The notes: a model not told the origin generated them from the letters alone. A DNA stretch of 51,947 bases from Phormidesmis sp. RL_2_1 (GCA_012033015.1 JAAUPS010000010.1:1-51947), one strand, 5' to 3'. Shown: positions 25,566 to 34,892, numbered from the stretch's first letter. Translations and numbers: made by a program.

Positions 25566-26945
25566 TTAGGACTTTTGGCTGGTTTTGCGGCGGTTTTGGG
25601 TTGAGGGGAGGCCTATTTTGGCGTCGCCTTTTGCGCTGCTTTGGGCGGTGCGGTTTGCTTTTTTCGGCAGGCGTTTACTTTTGCTGTAGCGTTTGGGCGT
25701 TGTTGGCCGACTGACCGCTGGTAGGGTGAAATGAATTTGCGTGCCCTGGTTTTTGCCCCCAGAGGTGGCCCAAATTTGACCGCCTAGCCCTTCGATAATT
25801 TGCTGGCAAATGGCTAGCCCTAGGCCGGTGCCGCCAACGGAGCGCCTTAGGGCTCCTTCTTCTTGATAGAACCGTTCAAAGACTGTTTGCAAGCGGCCAG
25901 CTTCAATTCCCCGTCCGGTATCGCTGACGGTGACTTCGACTGCATTTGAGTCGAGGCTTTTGGCCTCGATGGTGACTTGGCCATTGGCTTCTGTAAACTT
26001 GCAGGCGTTGTCGAGCAGTTTTGAGAGCACTTCTACAATCCACTCGCCGTCGGCTCGTACCAGAGGCAGGTTGTCGCTGATGTTGGTTTCGATGCGCATG
26101 GACGGGGCTGCATGGGCACAGTTTTGCCAGCGCAGGCTGCTCAGCGCCAAGTCTACGCATTCTTGCAGCGACAGCGATTCGAGATTCCACTCTACGCGGC
26201 GGCTCTCGAGGCGAGAAAGGGTGAGGAAATCTTGCACGAGTTTGCGCATCCGCTCGGCGTCAGTGAGGGCCGTATCGAGCATGACCTGCCGCATGTCGGT
26301 GTCCATATCAGGTTCGCTCAGCAGGCTCTCTAGGCATACACGAATGGTCGAAAGGGGGGTGCGCAATTCATGGCCGGTGATGGCGATCAAGTTGCTGCGG
26401 GTGCGCTCTAAATCGGCCAGTTGCTGGTTGAGTTGGCCGAGGTTGGCATAGGCTTCGGCCTGGATAAGGGCGACGCTGAGCTGATTGGCGATCGCCTCTG
26501 TGAGCATAATTTCATCGTCACTCCAGTGGTGGCGGTTGCTGCTGTTGAGATGCAGTTCTACCATGCCTAACAGCCGGTTTTGGTGAACTAGCGGTACCAG
26601 TAGGCAGCCCTGAATTTGCCAACGGCGCAGCCGGAGGATCATGCTTGCTAGCTCAATGCCTTGGACGGTTTCGCCATCGACATCATCAATGGCCAGGGTG
26701 CTTTGGTGGCTTTTTACCCACTGATATAAGGGGTTGTCGGTGAGGGGCCAAGTGGCGCCCTCAAGGGAATTGAGCTCGGGCTGACGGTACTCATGGTGAA
26801 TGGTGGCGTCGGCGTCGTTATCGGTACAGCGGTAAATGATGCAGCGGCCAATGACTAAGACTTTGCCGAGTTCTTGGACTGCGATCGCAAATATTTCAGA
26901 AGGATTTAACGACTGGCGAATCGCTGCGGTAATGGAATTAATCAA
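25566..26945 (-). CDS. GAF-domain sensor histidine kinase
   Basis: Soluble two-component sensor kinase of 459 residues. Residues about 1-165 form a GAF domain (IIYRCTD..., WSDDEIMLTEAIANQLSVAL), a short coiled coil follows (about 165-190), then HisKA with the phosphorylated His in ITGHELRTPLSTIR and HATPase_c with LLDNACKFTEANG (N box), DTGRGIEAGR (G1) and GGTGLGLAICQQIIEGLGG (G2). The C-terminal 50 residues are basic and low-complexity. Start overlaps the stop of the upstream DICT gene by four bases (ATGA), so the two are translationally coupled. No response regulator is adjacent. Confidence 0.92.
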   Translation of the reverse strand: MINSITAAIRQSLNPSEIFAIAVQELGKVLVIGRCIIYRCTDNDADATIHHEYRQPELNSLEGATWPLTDNPLYQWVKSHQSTLAIDDVDGETVQGIELASMILRLRRWQIQGCLLVPLVHQNRLLGMVELHLNSSNRHHWSDDEIMLTEAIANQLSVALIQAEAYANLGQLNQQLADLERTRSNLIAITGHELRTPLSTIRVCLESLLSEPDMDTDMRQVMLDTALTDAERMRKLVQDFLTLSRLESRRVEWNLESLSLQECVDLALSSLRWQNCAHAAPSMRIETNISDNLPLVRADGEWIVEVLSKLLDNACKFTEANGQVTIEAKSLDSNAVEVTVSDTGRGIEAGRLQTVFERFYQEEGALRRSVGGTGLGLAICQQIIEGLGGQIWATSGGKNQGTQIHFTLPAVSRPTTPKRYSKSKRLPKKANRTAQSSAKGDAKIGLPSTQNRRKTSQKS

Positions 26946-27682
26946 GCGGGCTCTTTGCTCTTGAAGGCGATCGCCCGGTACGCTTTTAACTGCTTATACT
27001 GGCCTGCCTGCAAATAGGTAATCAGACGTTGGGCAAACGGATCGGTTTCCACCTCTAAATCCGTACTGACAACCGGCGGAATAAACCGCGATCTGGCCAC
27101 GTTAATCTTATCGGCTAGCTCTGGCCGATAGGTTTGAATGCGATCTAGCAGTAAATCAGCCGCCCGCAGGCTCACCTGCCGATCTAGCGTCCAAACCCCC
27201 TCAAACCGCCGAGTTTGATCCAAATTTGGCGGCAACGCAGACCATGCTGGTACGCTGGCATCCCCATCACTCATCCCGATCGAGACTGGGCGCTCCTCCG
27301 AAATTTGATGCTCGCGGCAAATCAAAGCGGCACAGTAATGCTTGCCAAGCACCACCAAATGCCACTCCTGCGTCAAGGCATCCTCCTCGTCAAAATGGAT
27401 TTTTTCGTAGCTATCCACCGACTCACTAAACTGAGTTTCCGCTGCCGACAGCACATACACCTGATCGCTCAGGCCACCAATTCGCTCGTAACGATTAGCC
27501 TCTTGGCGATAGAACCGCTCTTGCTGGAAACTGGCAATAATTAAAGGCCGCTCCGTCCCTGCCAAGACCTGATCTTCCATGGCATGGGAGAGCGCCGTTA
27601 GCGAAGTTTTAAAATACATTTGAGCACGCAGCTTAGGATGCGCCTCAAATAACTCTTCCACAATGGAAGTTGGATTGCCCAT
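26942..27682 (-). CDS. DICT sensory-domain protein
   Basis: 246 residues. The central part, SLTALSHAMEDQVLAGTERP then LIIASFQQERFYR, matches the DICT domain that accompanies cyanobacterial histidine kinases and diguanylate cyclases. The C-terminal 60 residues are helical. Its stop overlaps the start of the GAF histidine kinase (ATGA), so it is probably the kinase's separate input partner. Signal unknown. Confidence 0.8.
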   Translation of the reverse strand: MGNPTSIVEELFEAHPKLRAQMYFKTSLTALSHAMEDQVLAGTERPLIIASFQQERFYRQEANRYERIGGLSDQVYVLSAAETQFSESVDSYEKIHFDEEDALTQEWHLVVLGKHYCAALICREHQISEERPVSIGMSDGDASVPAWSALPPNLDQTRRFEGVWTLDRQVSLRAADLLLDRIQTYRPELADKINVARSRFIPPVVSTDLEVETDPFAQRLITYLQAGQYKQLKAYRAIAFKSKEPA

Positions 27683-27841
27683 AGGACGATGACTACCGAT
27701 GATTCCCCAAAAAACCCTTAAACGAAATGGCAGTAAAAAGCCATTTTTATTTTTTATAGTGTCTTAATAAGTACCGTTAGAATAACAGCCAGCTTGGGGA
27801 TAAGCGTCCATAAGTTCATCAAAAGCAACGAGTCTTTTGAA

Positions 27842-27971
27842 TATAGCTTTGGTCGCTTGGCGGAGGTACAGCACGCTGGCTGAAGCCTCTACCTGACAAC
27901 AAGCCAAGCGACGTGCTTGTGCCCATTGGCGTAGCCTCGCCGTCGGCGTTATGCATCCGGTACAGGCTATA
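27842..27971 (-). mobile_element. MITE-like element, family A, divergent copy 3 (130 bp)
   Basis: Ends TATAGC and GCTATA. The right part is the complement of the start of copy 4 (TATAGCCTGTACCGGATGCA and on through ACGCCGACGGCGAGGC). The left part has its own inverted pair GTCGCTTGGC (27852-27861) and GCCAAGCGAC (27903-27912), analogous to the CTCACTTGGC pair of the other copies. Confidence 0.7.
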
Positions 27972-28048
27972 AAACCACGTCCAAGTTGAAACCCGTCGTT
28001 TTCCCAACGGAAAACCTATCGTTCTCGGCGTGACTCAGGTTTAAACAA

Positions 28049-28087
28049 ACGACAGCACAGAAAATCATGAAAGATCTTCTGTGCTGT
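28049..28087 (-). terminator. Hairpin downstream of the ammonium transporter gene
   Basis: GACAGCACAGAA and TTCTGTGCTGTC form a 12-bp stem around 28049-28088. It is about 165 bp past the amt stop. No strong T-run is present, so termination is plausible only. Confidence 0.55.
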
Positions 28088-28106
28088 CAACAGACTATTG
28101 AACTCA

Positions 28107-28151
28107 TTTTGAGCTGAGTTCTTTTGAGCTGAGTTCTTTTGAGCTGATTTT
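28107..28151. repeat. Three tandem 15-bp repeats (TTTTGAGCTGAGTTC)
   Basis: Units start at 28107, 28122 and 28137 (the last reads TTTTGAGCTGATTTT), in the 3' flank of the ammonium transporter gene. Confidence 0.88.
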
Positions 28152-28252
28152 CTCACAATCAGAAAACCAGCTCAGAAAACCAGATCAGCATCTCGCTCAA
28201 CACTGAGTCCAGACAGAGCAAATGAGCCAAGGAAAACATCAGGCACTCGCGC

Positions 28253-29731
28253 CTAGATAACTCCGCCTATGTCACTCGTGTCTTTGAGGAAACCGCTGTA
28301 AGCTTCCATGCCGTGTTCGCCAATATCCAAGCCTTTGAGCTCTTCTTCGGAACTCACACGTAGACCAAAGAGCGACTTAATCACAACCCAAAGAACAGAT
28401 GTGAGAATCACGGTAAATAGGCCAACTGCCACGATACCGACAATTTGAGCCATCAACTGAGTGATACCGCCGCCGTAAAACAGACCAGCAGACTGATCAA
28501 ATAGCCCAACAGCCAACGTACCCCAGATGCCGCAAACCAAGTGAACGGAAGTGGCACCGACCGGGTCGTCTATTTTGATGCTATCGAAGAAGCCTACAGA
28601 GAGCACAACAATGATGCCAGCAAGGCCGCCGACAATCACCGCACCCCAGTAGCCAATACCACCACAACCAGCCGTAATCCCGACTAAGCCAGCCAAAATA
28701 CCATTGATGACCATAGAAAGGTCAGGCTTGCCGCTGAGTGTCCAAGCTGTAAAGGTTGCGGTAATGCCGCCTGCTGCTGCTGCAAGGTTGGTGACGAGTG
28801 CAATCTGAGGGACATTCAAGCTAGCAGCCAACTCAGAACCTGGGTTAAATCCAAACCAGCCAATCCAAAGAATAAGACAGCCTAAGGTTGCAATACTCAT
28901 ATTGTGGCCAGGGATAGCATTGACGCCACCATTCTGGTACTTACCAATGCGAGGGCCGAGGAAGATAGCACCCATCAGCGCAGCCCAGCCACCAACCGAG
29001 TGGACTACCGTAGAACCGGCAAAGTCACTGAACGCCGCGCCACCCAAAAAAGGAATTTCAGACAGCCAGCCACCGCCCCAAACCCAGTGAGCGGTAATAG
29101 GATAGGAAATAGCTGTCAGCAGTACGCTGAAGACAATGAAGCTCGTGAACTTTACCCGTTCAGCCACCGCTCCAGACACAATCGTGGCAGCCGTACCGGC
29201 AAATGCTGCCTGAAACAGGAAAAATACGGGGGTTGTCAGATTGCCATAGGTCGGTGTAGCAGGATCAGAGCCAGCGAGGAAAAATCCGGTTAAACCGAAG
29301 AAACCATTGCCTTCTCCAAAAGCCAAAGCAAAGCCAAGTACCCAAAAGGAAATGGTGGCCAAGGCAAATACGATTAGGTTTTTGGCCAGAATGTTAACGG
29401 CATTTTTTTGACGGCAAAACCCCGTCTCTAACATGCCAAAGCCAGCATTCATGAAAATGACAAGAATGGCGGCTACCACAATCCAGATATTGTCAAGAAT
29501 AACCTGAACATCGGCGGCGGCCACCTCGTCTTGGGCGTGAGCGGCAAAGCCCCAAGTTGCCACAATTACGAAAGCTAAGGGAATGCAGGCGAGCCATCCC
29601 CAGGCAAATCGACGACCAAAAGCGCGGCTTAGCGCTCGGGTGGCCATCTCTGTAAACGGAGGGACATTAGCAGACCAAGGTGACGGTGCACCTAAGGTCT
29701 GTTTTCTTTTTCTCATTGTGAAATTAGACAT
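28253..29731 (-). CDS. amt: Ammonium transporter (Amt family)
   Basis: Trimeric membrane channel for NH4+/NH3. It has 492 residues with a long, probably cleaved N-terminus ([20 protein letters not shown] then AHAQDEV). Family motifs: [47 protein letters not shown] with the first pore His, and [20 protein letters not shown] with the second pore His. Eleven transmembrane helices fit the hydrophobic pattern. Start is uncertain: Met29 at 29647 is an alternative. A GTA-N8-TAC site about 330 bp upstream suggests NtcA control. Confidence 0.93.
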   Translation of the reverse strand: MSNFTMRKRKQTLGAPSPWSANVPPFTEMATRALSRAFGRRFAWGWLACIPLAFVIVATWGFAAHAQDEVAAADVQVILDNIWIVVAAILVIFMNAGFGMLETGFCRQKNAVNILAKNLIVFALATISFWVLGFALAFGEGNGFFGLTGFFLAGSDPATPTYGNLTTPVFFLFQAAFAGTAATIVSGAVAERVKFTSFIVFSVLLTAISYPITAHWVWGGGWLSEIPFLGGAAFSDFAGSTVVHSVGGWAALMGAIFLGPRIGKYQNGGVNAIPGHNMSIATLGCLILWIGWFGFNPGSELAASLNVPQIALVTNLAAAAGGITATFTAWTLSGKPDLSMVINGILAGLVGITAGCGGIGYWGAVIVGGLAGIIVVLSVGFFDSIKIDDPVGATSVHLVCGIWGTLAVGLFDQSAGLFYGGGITQLMAQIVGIVAVGLFTVILTSVLWVVIKSLFGLRVSSEEELKGLDIGEHGMEAYSGFLKDTSDIGGVI

Positions 29732-30479
29732 TGTAGTCGAGCGTTCCTAACGCAATTTAGACAGCAATCCATGGCTTGGTGGAGTTGCTCATTGGAGCAA
29801 TCGGCTAATCAATTAGCTATCAATGAGTTAGCTATCAATTAGCTACTAGGGGAGTTGACAGAAACCTAACCTCAATCTCATAAAAGTGAGATTGCTATAG
29901 CAACATCTCAAACATAAAAATGTTGTTTTCAGCTTGGCTTTTTTTTGGTTTGGCTTTTTACCCCCTGTGAGCAGTCATTAAAAATGACTTACTCATCCGC
30001 CATACACCTGTCAAACTGATGGGCTCTATTCCATCAATTCTGAGCAAGTGATTCTGTATCGCATGATACTTTTAACCCGAGAGTAAGCACTCTAGCAATT
30101 CTTTTTTATACAGTTTGGTCAACAAAGTTTACAAAACGTCTTGTTTTTGGCAGGCAATTTATCGGTTTTGTCTTGTCATTGCAACATCAATATATATTGA
30201 TTAACTTGTTGTCTGATCGCTCATTTCCTTGAGTATCAGTTCATGGAGCCAATGACTAATTTGAACGTTATTTGAACGTTATTAGGGTGCTTTTGAGTGG
30301 GGGAGCCTAGCTTGCAAGGAGGGTGAAAGTTAGCGCTCTGAATTACTTTTAAATGGGGCTAAATGGGGCATTTTTGAGGCATTTTGTGGCCGGTTCCCAA
30401 GGCGCTTGTGCCGGTCAACTTATCCGGTTTCATCTTGGCTCGATGCCTATTTGTTGGCCTATTTTTTAGTGCCTATTTT
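29732..30479. other. Long upstream region of amt with several stem-loops
   Basis: Between convergent-facing purE 3' end and the amt start. Small hairpins include CAATCTCA/TGAGATTG at 29873-29894, CAACAT...ATGTTG near 29901-29925 and GTCATT/AATGAC near 29973-29988. If transcription starts near the NtcA-like site, amt has a structured leader of about 300 bases. A short open frame at its right end overlaps purE antisense and is not believed. Confidence 0.5.
30056..30069 (-). promoter_or_regulatory. NtcA-type site upstream of amt
   Basis: GTATCGCATGATAC matches the palindromic consensus GTA-N8-TAC of the nitrogen regulator NtcA. It lies about 325 bp upstream of the amt start. No convincing -10 box sits about 22 bp downstream, so this is provisional. 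Confidence 0.45.
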
Positions 30480-31049
30480 TTAGGTGTTGATCATCTGCTT
30501 GAGATATTGACGGGCACCGAGGGCTGTCAGTTGATGTTGTTTGTCGTTTACTGTGGCTTTAAGCTGTTGACGATAGGTCAGCACTTTTTCAAGTAAGGTT
30601 GTGTCGTGGGTGGCTAATATTTGCACGGCTAGCAACCCTGCATTTTTGGCATTGCCAATGGCAACGGTTGCGACTGGAATCCCGCCGGGCATTTGCACAA
30701 TTGAGTAAAGCGAGTCTACGCCGGAAAGGGTGCTGGTTTTTACAGGCACTCCAATCACTGGTAAAGGCGATAGGGCGGCGACCATGCCGGGTAGGTGAGC
30801 GGCCCCACCAGCGCCTGCAATAATAACCTTGAGCCCACGGGTATGGGCACTTTCAGCGTAGGTGACCATGCGTTGGGGGGTGCGGTGGGCCGATAAGATA
30901 GTGACTTCGTGGGGAATGTCGAATTTTTCACAAATGGCGATCGCACCCATCATTGTCGGCAAATCCGAGTCACTGCCCATCACAATGCCAACGTCGAGCT
31001 GCCTGTCTGTTTGGCCACCTGCTGGGCCGCCTGCCTGGGGAGTAGTCAT
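30480..31049 (-). CDS. purE: 5-(carboxyamino)imidazole ribonucleotide mutase PurE
   Basis: Class I PurE, converts N5-CAIR to CAIR in purine synthesis. 189 residues; the substrate loop GSDSDLPTM is at about 25-33, SAHRTPQRM at about 54-62, and [20 protein letters not shown] then PVIGVPVKT follow. The first 17 residues are a Gly/Gln-rich extension. It is divergent from nagA with only 27 bp between starts. Confidence 0.95.
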   Translation of the reverse strand: MTTPQAGGPAGGQTDRQLDVGIVMGSDSDLPTMMGAIAICEKFDIPHEVTILSAHRTPQRMVTYAESAHTRGLKVIIAGAGGAAHLPGMVAALSPLPVIGVPVKTSTLSGVDSLYSIVQMPGGIPVATVAIGNAKNAGLLAVQILATHDTTLLEKVLTYRQQLKATVNDKQHQLTALGARQYLKQMINT

Positions 31050-31076
31050 AACCTCGATTTTGGAATAGCTTTATCC

Positions 31077-32307
31077 ATGTCTGATAGTACTGTCATTCTC
31101 AACGCTCACCTGCCTCTGCAGCCGAAAGATTACTATTCGAAAGATTATTCAGAGCCTTACCAAATCACGATTCAAAATAATCTGGTGCACTCGATTGAGC
31201 CCATGGCTGCGGCTCAGGTGATCTCATCGTGTTCAACCGTGATCGATGTAAAAGGCGACTGGATTTCGCTAGGTGCTGTTGATTTACAAATCAATGGTGC
31301 TTTAGGGTTAGCTTTTGTCGATTTAAGCCCCTCGCAGTTGGGCAAACTCCACGCTATTTGCGAGTTTCTTTGGCAGCAGGGCATTGATGGCTTTTGCCCG
31401 ACGCTTGTGACCACCTCTCTAGAAAATATCCACAGCAGCCTATCCGCCATTCGTACCTTTCAAGCACAGCAAAACCAGTCAACGGAACACGGCAGCGCCA
31501 AAATTTGGGCGTACATTTGGAAGGGCCATTTTTAAATCGGGCGAAACGAGGTGCGCACCCTGAAGAATACTTACAGCCATTGACCTTGGAGGCACTCAAA
31601 ACGGTCATAGGTGATTTGTTACCAACCGTTCGCATTATGACCTTAGCCCCTGAAATAGAGATGGGTACCGGTGTGATTGAGTGGCTCAAAAATCGCGATA
31701 TCACGGTCAGCTTAGGCCATTCTCTGGCCACTGCCGGCCAGGCTAACGCCGCTTTCAGCCGAGGAGCAAGCATGGTTACCCACGCTTTTAATGCCATGCC
31801 ACCACTCCACCACCGTCAGCCCGGTTTGTTAGGCGCAGCCCTGACTCACCCAGGGGTGTTTTGCGGTTTTATCGCTGATGGCCAGCACATTTGCCCTACC
31901 GTGCTGAATGTCCTAATGCGCATTAACCGAGGCCGCCTAGGGTCTTTAGCCGATGACCTGAATGGGGGCCTGAATGGGGGCCTCTTTTTGGTCAGTGATG
32001 CGCTAGCTCCCTTGGGCTTGCCGGATGGTGTCTATCCTTGGGATACAAGGCAAATTGAAGTGATAGAGGGTACGGCAAGATTGGCTGACGGCACGCTATC
32101 GGGCACTACGCTGCCGCTGATTGAGGGGACAAAAATTTGGTGAAGTGGGGGTTTTGTACGGTAGCGGAGGCGATCGCACTGGTGAGCCAAACACCTCGTC
32201 AGGCGATTGGGCTGCCCACCTTCGAGGTCGGTAGCCCAGCCCAGTTATTACGCTGGCATCTAGATGCCGACAACCCTCATCTCCAGTGGCAAAGACTGAA
32301 AATATAG
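31077..32307 (+). CDS. nagA: N-acetylglucosamine-6-phosphate deacetylase (two frameshifts in this sequence)
   Basis: Amidohydrolase that deacetylates GlcNAc-6-P during amino-sugar recycling. Start at 31077 (MSDSTVILNAHLPLQPKDYY). Key motifs: DLQINGALG, HLEGPFLNRAKRGAH (metal-binding Glu), SLGHS, THAFNAMPPLHHR and LVSDALAPLG with the catalytic Asp. The frame breaks at 31504-31506 (three T where four give AKILGVHLEGPF) and at 32131-32135 (five A where six give EGTKNLVKWGFCTVAEAIAL). With both restored it is 410 residues ending RLKI at 32307. Both are homopolymer losses and probably errors. It is followed by chlM on the same strand. Confidence 0.9.
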
Positions 32308-32413
32308 CTGTTTTAAGCTCTTTTCGGTGCCCAAGCTGACTCAAAAACGTAATAGAATCAAGAATATAAAGGTATTTTGTGCGTAATTTTGTGCGTATCT
32401 ATTCCCGGCGATT

Positions 32414-33201
32414 ATGACCCAATCCACACTTGATGATCAAACGCTAGACAATAAGACGCTAGACGATAAAACGCTAGACGATAAAACCATAGTCCGCGAA
32501 TACTTCAACGCCAAGGGCTTTGACCGTTGGCAGCGAATCTATGGCGATGGCGAAGTCAACAAGGTGCAGATCAACATCCGCGCTGGCCATCAAAAACCAT
32601 TGATAACGTACTGGCATGGTTTTCTGAAGATTCTGAAGATGGTGATTTAACCGGTGATTTAGCCGGTAATTTATCTGCAATTACCGTTTGTGATGCAGGC
32701 TGCGGCGTAGGCAGCTTGAGTATTCCGCTGGCGAAAATGGGGGCCAAGGTATACGCCAGTGACATTTCTGAAAAAATGGTAGGTGAGGCCAATCTTCGTG
32801 CCAAGGCGACCCTAGGAGAGACGTTAAGTGCTGCCCAAATGCCTGAATTTGAGGCGAAAGATTTAGAAGATATTCAAGGGCGCTACCACACCGTTGTCTG
32901 CCTAGATGTGTTGATTCACTACCCACAGGAAAAGGCCGATGCGATGATCGCCCATCTGAGTTCTTTAGCGACTGAGCGGGTGATTTTGAGCTTTGCGCCG
33001 AAGACGTGTTTTTACGCCACACTGAAAAAAGTAGGAGATTTTTTCCCTGGGCCAAGCAAAGCCACTCGGGCGTATTTACACCGCGAGTCGGATGTTGTGA
33101 AGGCGCTAGAAAACAATGGTTGGACAATTGGACGGCGATCGCTCAACAAAGCACCGTTTTATTTTTCTCAACTGCTGGAGGCGACTCGCGCTGCAGCCTA
33201 G
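32414..33201 (+). CDS. chlM: Magnesium-protoporphyrin IX methyltransferase ChlM (frameshifted in this sequence)
   Basis: Methylates the Mg-protoporphyrin IX propionate with SAM in chlorophyll synthesis. Motifs: REYFNAKGFDRWQRIYGDGE, VCDAGCGVGSLSIPLA as the SAM site, and LIHYPQEKADAMIAHL. The C-terminus RRSLNKAPFYFSQLLEATRA is typical. At 32592-32596 five A are present where six give AGHQKTIDNVLAWF; repaired length is 262 residues. The N-terminus has an extra low-complexity stretch (TLDNKTLDDKTLDDKT) from 15-bp tandem repeats at about 32430-32490; further GDL repeats appear near 32640-32670. The gene is essential for a phototroph, so the shift is probably an error. Confidence 0.93.
32440..32488 (+). 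repeat. 15-bp tandem repeats in the 5' end of chlM
   Basis: Three near-identical CTAGACRATAARACG units encode LDNKT, LDDKT and LDDKT in the N-terminal extension of ChlM. Confidence 0.85.
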
Positions 33202-33275
33202 ACGCGCTCTGTCGTATCACTATCTTTTTAGGTGGCTCATCAGATCTAATCTATCTAGATCTCATCCATAAAATC

Positions 33276-33725
33276 ATGGCTCAGTCAAAGCACATCGTTG
33301 GGTTTGGCCTTTCTGCAATCGGCTTACTACTGGGATTAATCTGTGCAGCTCGGGTGATAGGCACAGCTTTGGATAGTCAGGCGAGCCCTCTTCAAAAACG
33401 TAAGATTCTCATGACAGGACTGTGGGTCGGGATACCAACGACAGTGGGTGCCCTATGGATGTTAAAAGATTTAACCCATAGCTCTCAAGGAATGCTCCGC
33501 CAACGCCAGATCGCCAATGCCAAACGATTGCAGCTCATTTTTCACAAGGCTCTCAACGCCAACAACGGCAAAATCAGTGCGATTCAGTTTGCCATGCTAG
33601 CGGAAGTTGCTTTAGATGAAGCCAAATACTATTTAGAAGACTGGGCCAATGTCCTAGATGCCGATTTAGAAGTCGATGCAGCAGGTATAGTCGTGTACTG
33701 TTTTTCGCTGCCTTTAGAGAGTTAG
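33276..33725 (+). CDS. Small membrane protein of unknown function
   Basis: 149 residues from 33276 (MAQSKHIVGFGLSAIGLLLG). Two transmembrane helices are predicted by eye at about 6-25 and 45-62, followed by a soluble helical part with FHKALNANNGKISAIQFAML then AEVALDEAKYYLEDWA, which looks like a small winged-helix or helical bundle. I do not recognise the family. It lies 74 bp after chlM on the same strand and may share its transcript. Confidence 0.65.
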   Translation: MAQSKHIVGFGLSAIGLLLGLICAARVIGTALDSQASPLQKRKILMTGLWVGIPTTVGALWMLKDLTHSSQGMLRQRQIANAKRLQLIFHKALNANNGKISAIQFAMLAEVALDEAKYYLEDWANVLDADLEVDAAGIVVYCFSLPLES

Positions 33726-33734
33726 CCCAAGAAT

Positions 33735-33945
33735 CTTGGCGAGCGAATGGTCTGGGCATTGAATGATCTTGGCGAGCGAATGATCTGGGCATTGAATGAT
33801 CTGGGCATTGATTTGAAGGCGTGGTTACGCACGATTCAACTTCCTTTCAAGCTGTTTTTTGAGCTGTTGGTTGAGTTATTTTTTGAGCTGTTGGTTGAGT
33901 TATTTTTTGAGTTATTTTTTGAGCTGTTTTTCAACTGTTTTTTGA
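33735..33945. repeat. Two adjacent tandem-repeat blocks at the 3' end of the hydroxylase gene
   Basis: 33735-33810 alternates GGCGAGCGAATGATCTGG and GCATTGAATGATCT units; 33853-33940 alternates GAGCTGTTGGTTGAGTTATT and TTTTGAGTTATT units. The second block codes the low-complexity C-terminus of the minus-strand gene. The plus-strand open frame here is only repeat translation. Confidence 0.85.
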
Positions 33946-34561
33946 GCTGGGTCAAAAAGTGTAGCCACTGCTGGGCAGGATGATCAAAAAAAGTGAAGAT
34001 ATCACCGAATGCGATCGCGCCATTTTCATGATGCATCCAATGGGCTTCAGGCGTCACCATATATAATCCTCGGCATAAACTGACCGCCCACTTTGGTGTT
34101 TGCCAGCCCATTTTGGTGGTGTGTCGCCACACGACATGAAACTCACCAAACAATAGGCCGATGGCCGTGCCCATCGGCGACACTGGCCACAGCAACAGTG
34201 CCAAAAAGATATAGGGCAGCGCCCCTAGCAAACCATCGAGCATCACCAGCGGATGCCTAGAAAGCACAGCATAATGTTGAAAACTTTGCTTTTTTTCATG
34301 GTGTACCCGGCAGTGCAAGCGTCCAAAAGCATGTTCAGGCACATGGTAGATAAACGTAGAGGCAAAATCACCTATCAACAGCAACACACTGGCAACAGTG
34401 ATGGCCTGAGAAGTTTTTCCTAGCAGGGACTGCCACAGCGTTGGCGTCAGTAGGTCTAGAGGTAGCACGTCTAGAAGCGGCAAGCTTAAGATAAAGGGCA
34501 AATCAGCATTCCTTTGCGAAGCAATCTGCCTACACGTACACAGCAAATATTGAAACAGCAC
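33836..34561 (-). CDS. Fatty acid hydroxylase / sterol desaturase superfamily membrane protein
   Basis: Di-iron membrane oxygenase of 241 residues. Histidine boxes typical of the superfamily are seen: YHVPEHAFG (HX3H), LHCRVHHEKK (HX2HH), a further FHVVWRHT and HWMHHENG. Several hydrophobic helices (about 22-70 and 108-140) surround them. The substrate is unknown; carotenoid or lipid hydroxylation are both possible. The last 35 residues are (S)KNNSTNSSKN repeats produced by tandem DNA repeats, unlike the family. It is convergent with the small membrane-protein gene. Confidence 0.82.
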   Translation of the reverse strand: MLFQYLLCTCRQIASQRNADLPFILSLPLLDVLPLDLLTPTLWQSLLGKTSQAITVASVLLLIGDFASTFIYHVPEHAFGRLHCRVHHEKKQSFQHYAVLSRHPLVMLDGLLGALPYIFLALLLWPVSPMGTAIGLLFGEFHVVWRHTTKMGWQTPKWAVSLCRGLYMVTPEAHWMHHENGAIAFGDIFTFFDHPAQQWLHFLTQLKKQLKNSSKNNSKNNSTNSSKNNSTNSSKNSLKGS

Positions 34562-34675
34562 TAACCTTTGCGTAAGGTTCGGTTAATAAAACAATATCAA
34601 CAGATTAAGCGTGCTACAGAAACCTGCCACAAGCGTGACATATATAGCAAAAGTTAAGGATGCATTCTTGCTGGG

Positions 34676-34892
34676 CTCGTCGAGTTAGCCGCTGCTCGTC
34701 AAGGCTGCTCGCGTTGGCGTAACCTCTTTGAGGAGAATGACTATAGCCTGTACCGGATGCATAACGCCGACGGCGAGGCTACGCCAACGGCTACAGGCTA
34801 CTCACTTGGCCCGTTGTCCTGCAAAGGTTTCACCAAAATATCTGTACTCTAGCCAAGTGAGAAACGCTATATTCTCCTAACTGACTCGACAG
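34676..34892 (-). mobile_element. Family-B inverted-repeat element interrupted by a MITE
   Basis: Outer ends CGTCGAGTTAG (about 34679) and CTGACTCGACAG (34881-34892) match, reversed, the complete family-B copy at 51806-51893. Without the insert it is about 87 bp, the same size as that copy. Confidence 0.75.
34742..34871 (+). mobile_element. MITE-like element, family A, copy 4 (130 bp), nested in family B
   Basis: TATAGCCTGTACCGGATGCA ... GCTATA. It matches copy 2 but has about 25 extra bases (ACGCCGACGGCGAGGCTACG) in the first loop. The flanks GAC-TA and TA-TTCTCC rebuild GACTATTCTCC, almost identical to the empty site GACTATTGTCC in the complement of 51806-51893, showing a TA duplication. 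Confidence 0.82.

Larger units (their letters stand above)
27683..28252. other. Intergenic region with a MITE copy, terminator and repeats
   Basis: Contains the divergent family-A element 27842-27971, the hairpin 28049-28087 downstream of the ammonium-transporter gene, and 15-bp repeats at 28107-28151. No gene is seen; the open frame crossing the element is repeat-derived. Confidence 0.6.

Noticed and set aside
27819-28007. 62-residue minus-strand protein with YSLYRMH
   Set aside because: The same peptide is produced by the MITE at 13776-13880; it is element sequence, not a gene.
30384-30596. Small hydrophobic protein upstream of purE 3' end
   Set aside because: It overlaps the conserved purE coding region antisense and has no homology that I can recognise.
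33747-33983. Plus-strand protein rich in ELLVELFFEL
   Set aside because: It is antisense to the hydroxylase C-terminus and made from tandem repeats; the minus-strand gene has real histidine-box motifs.
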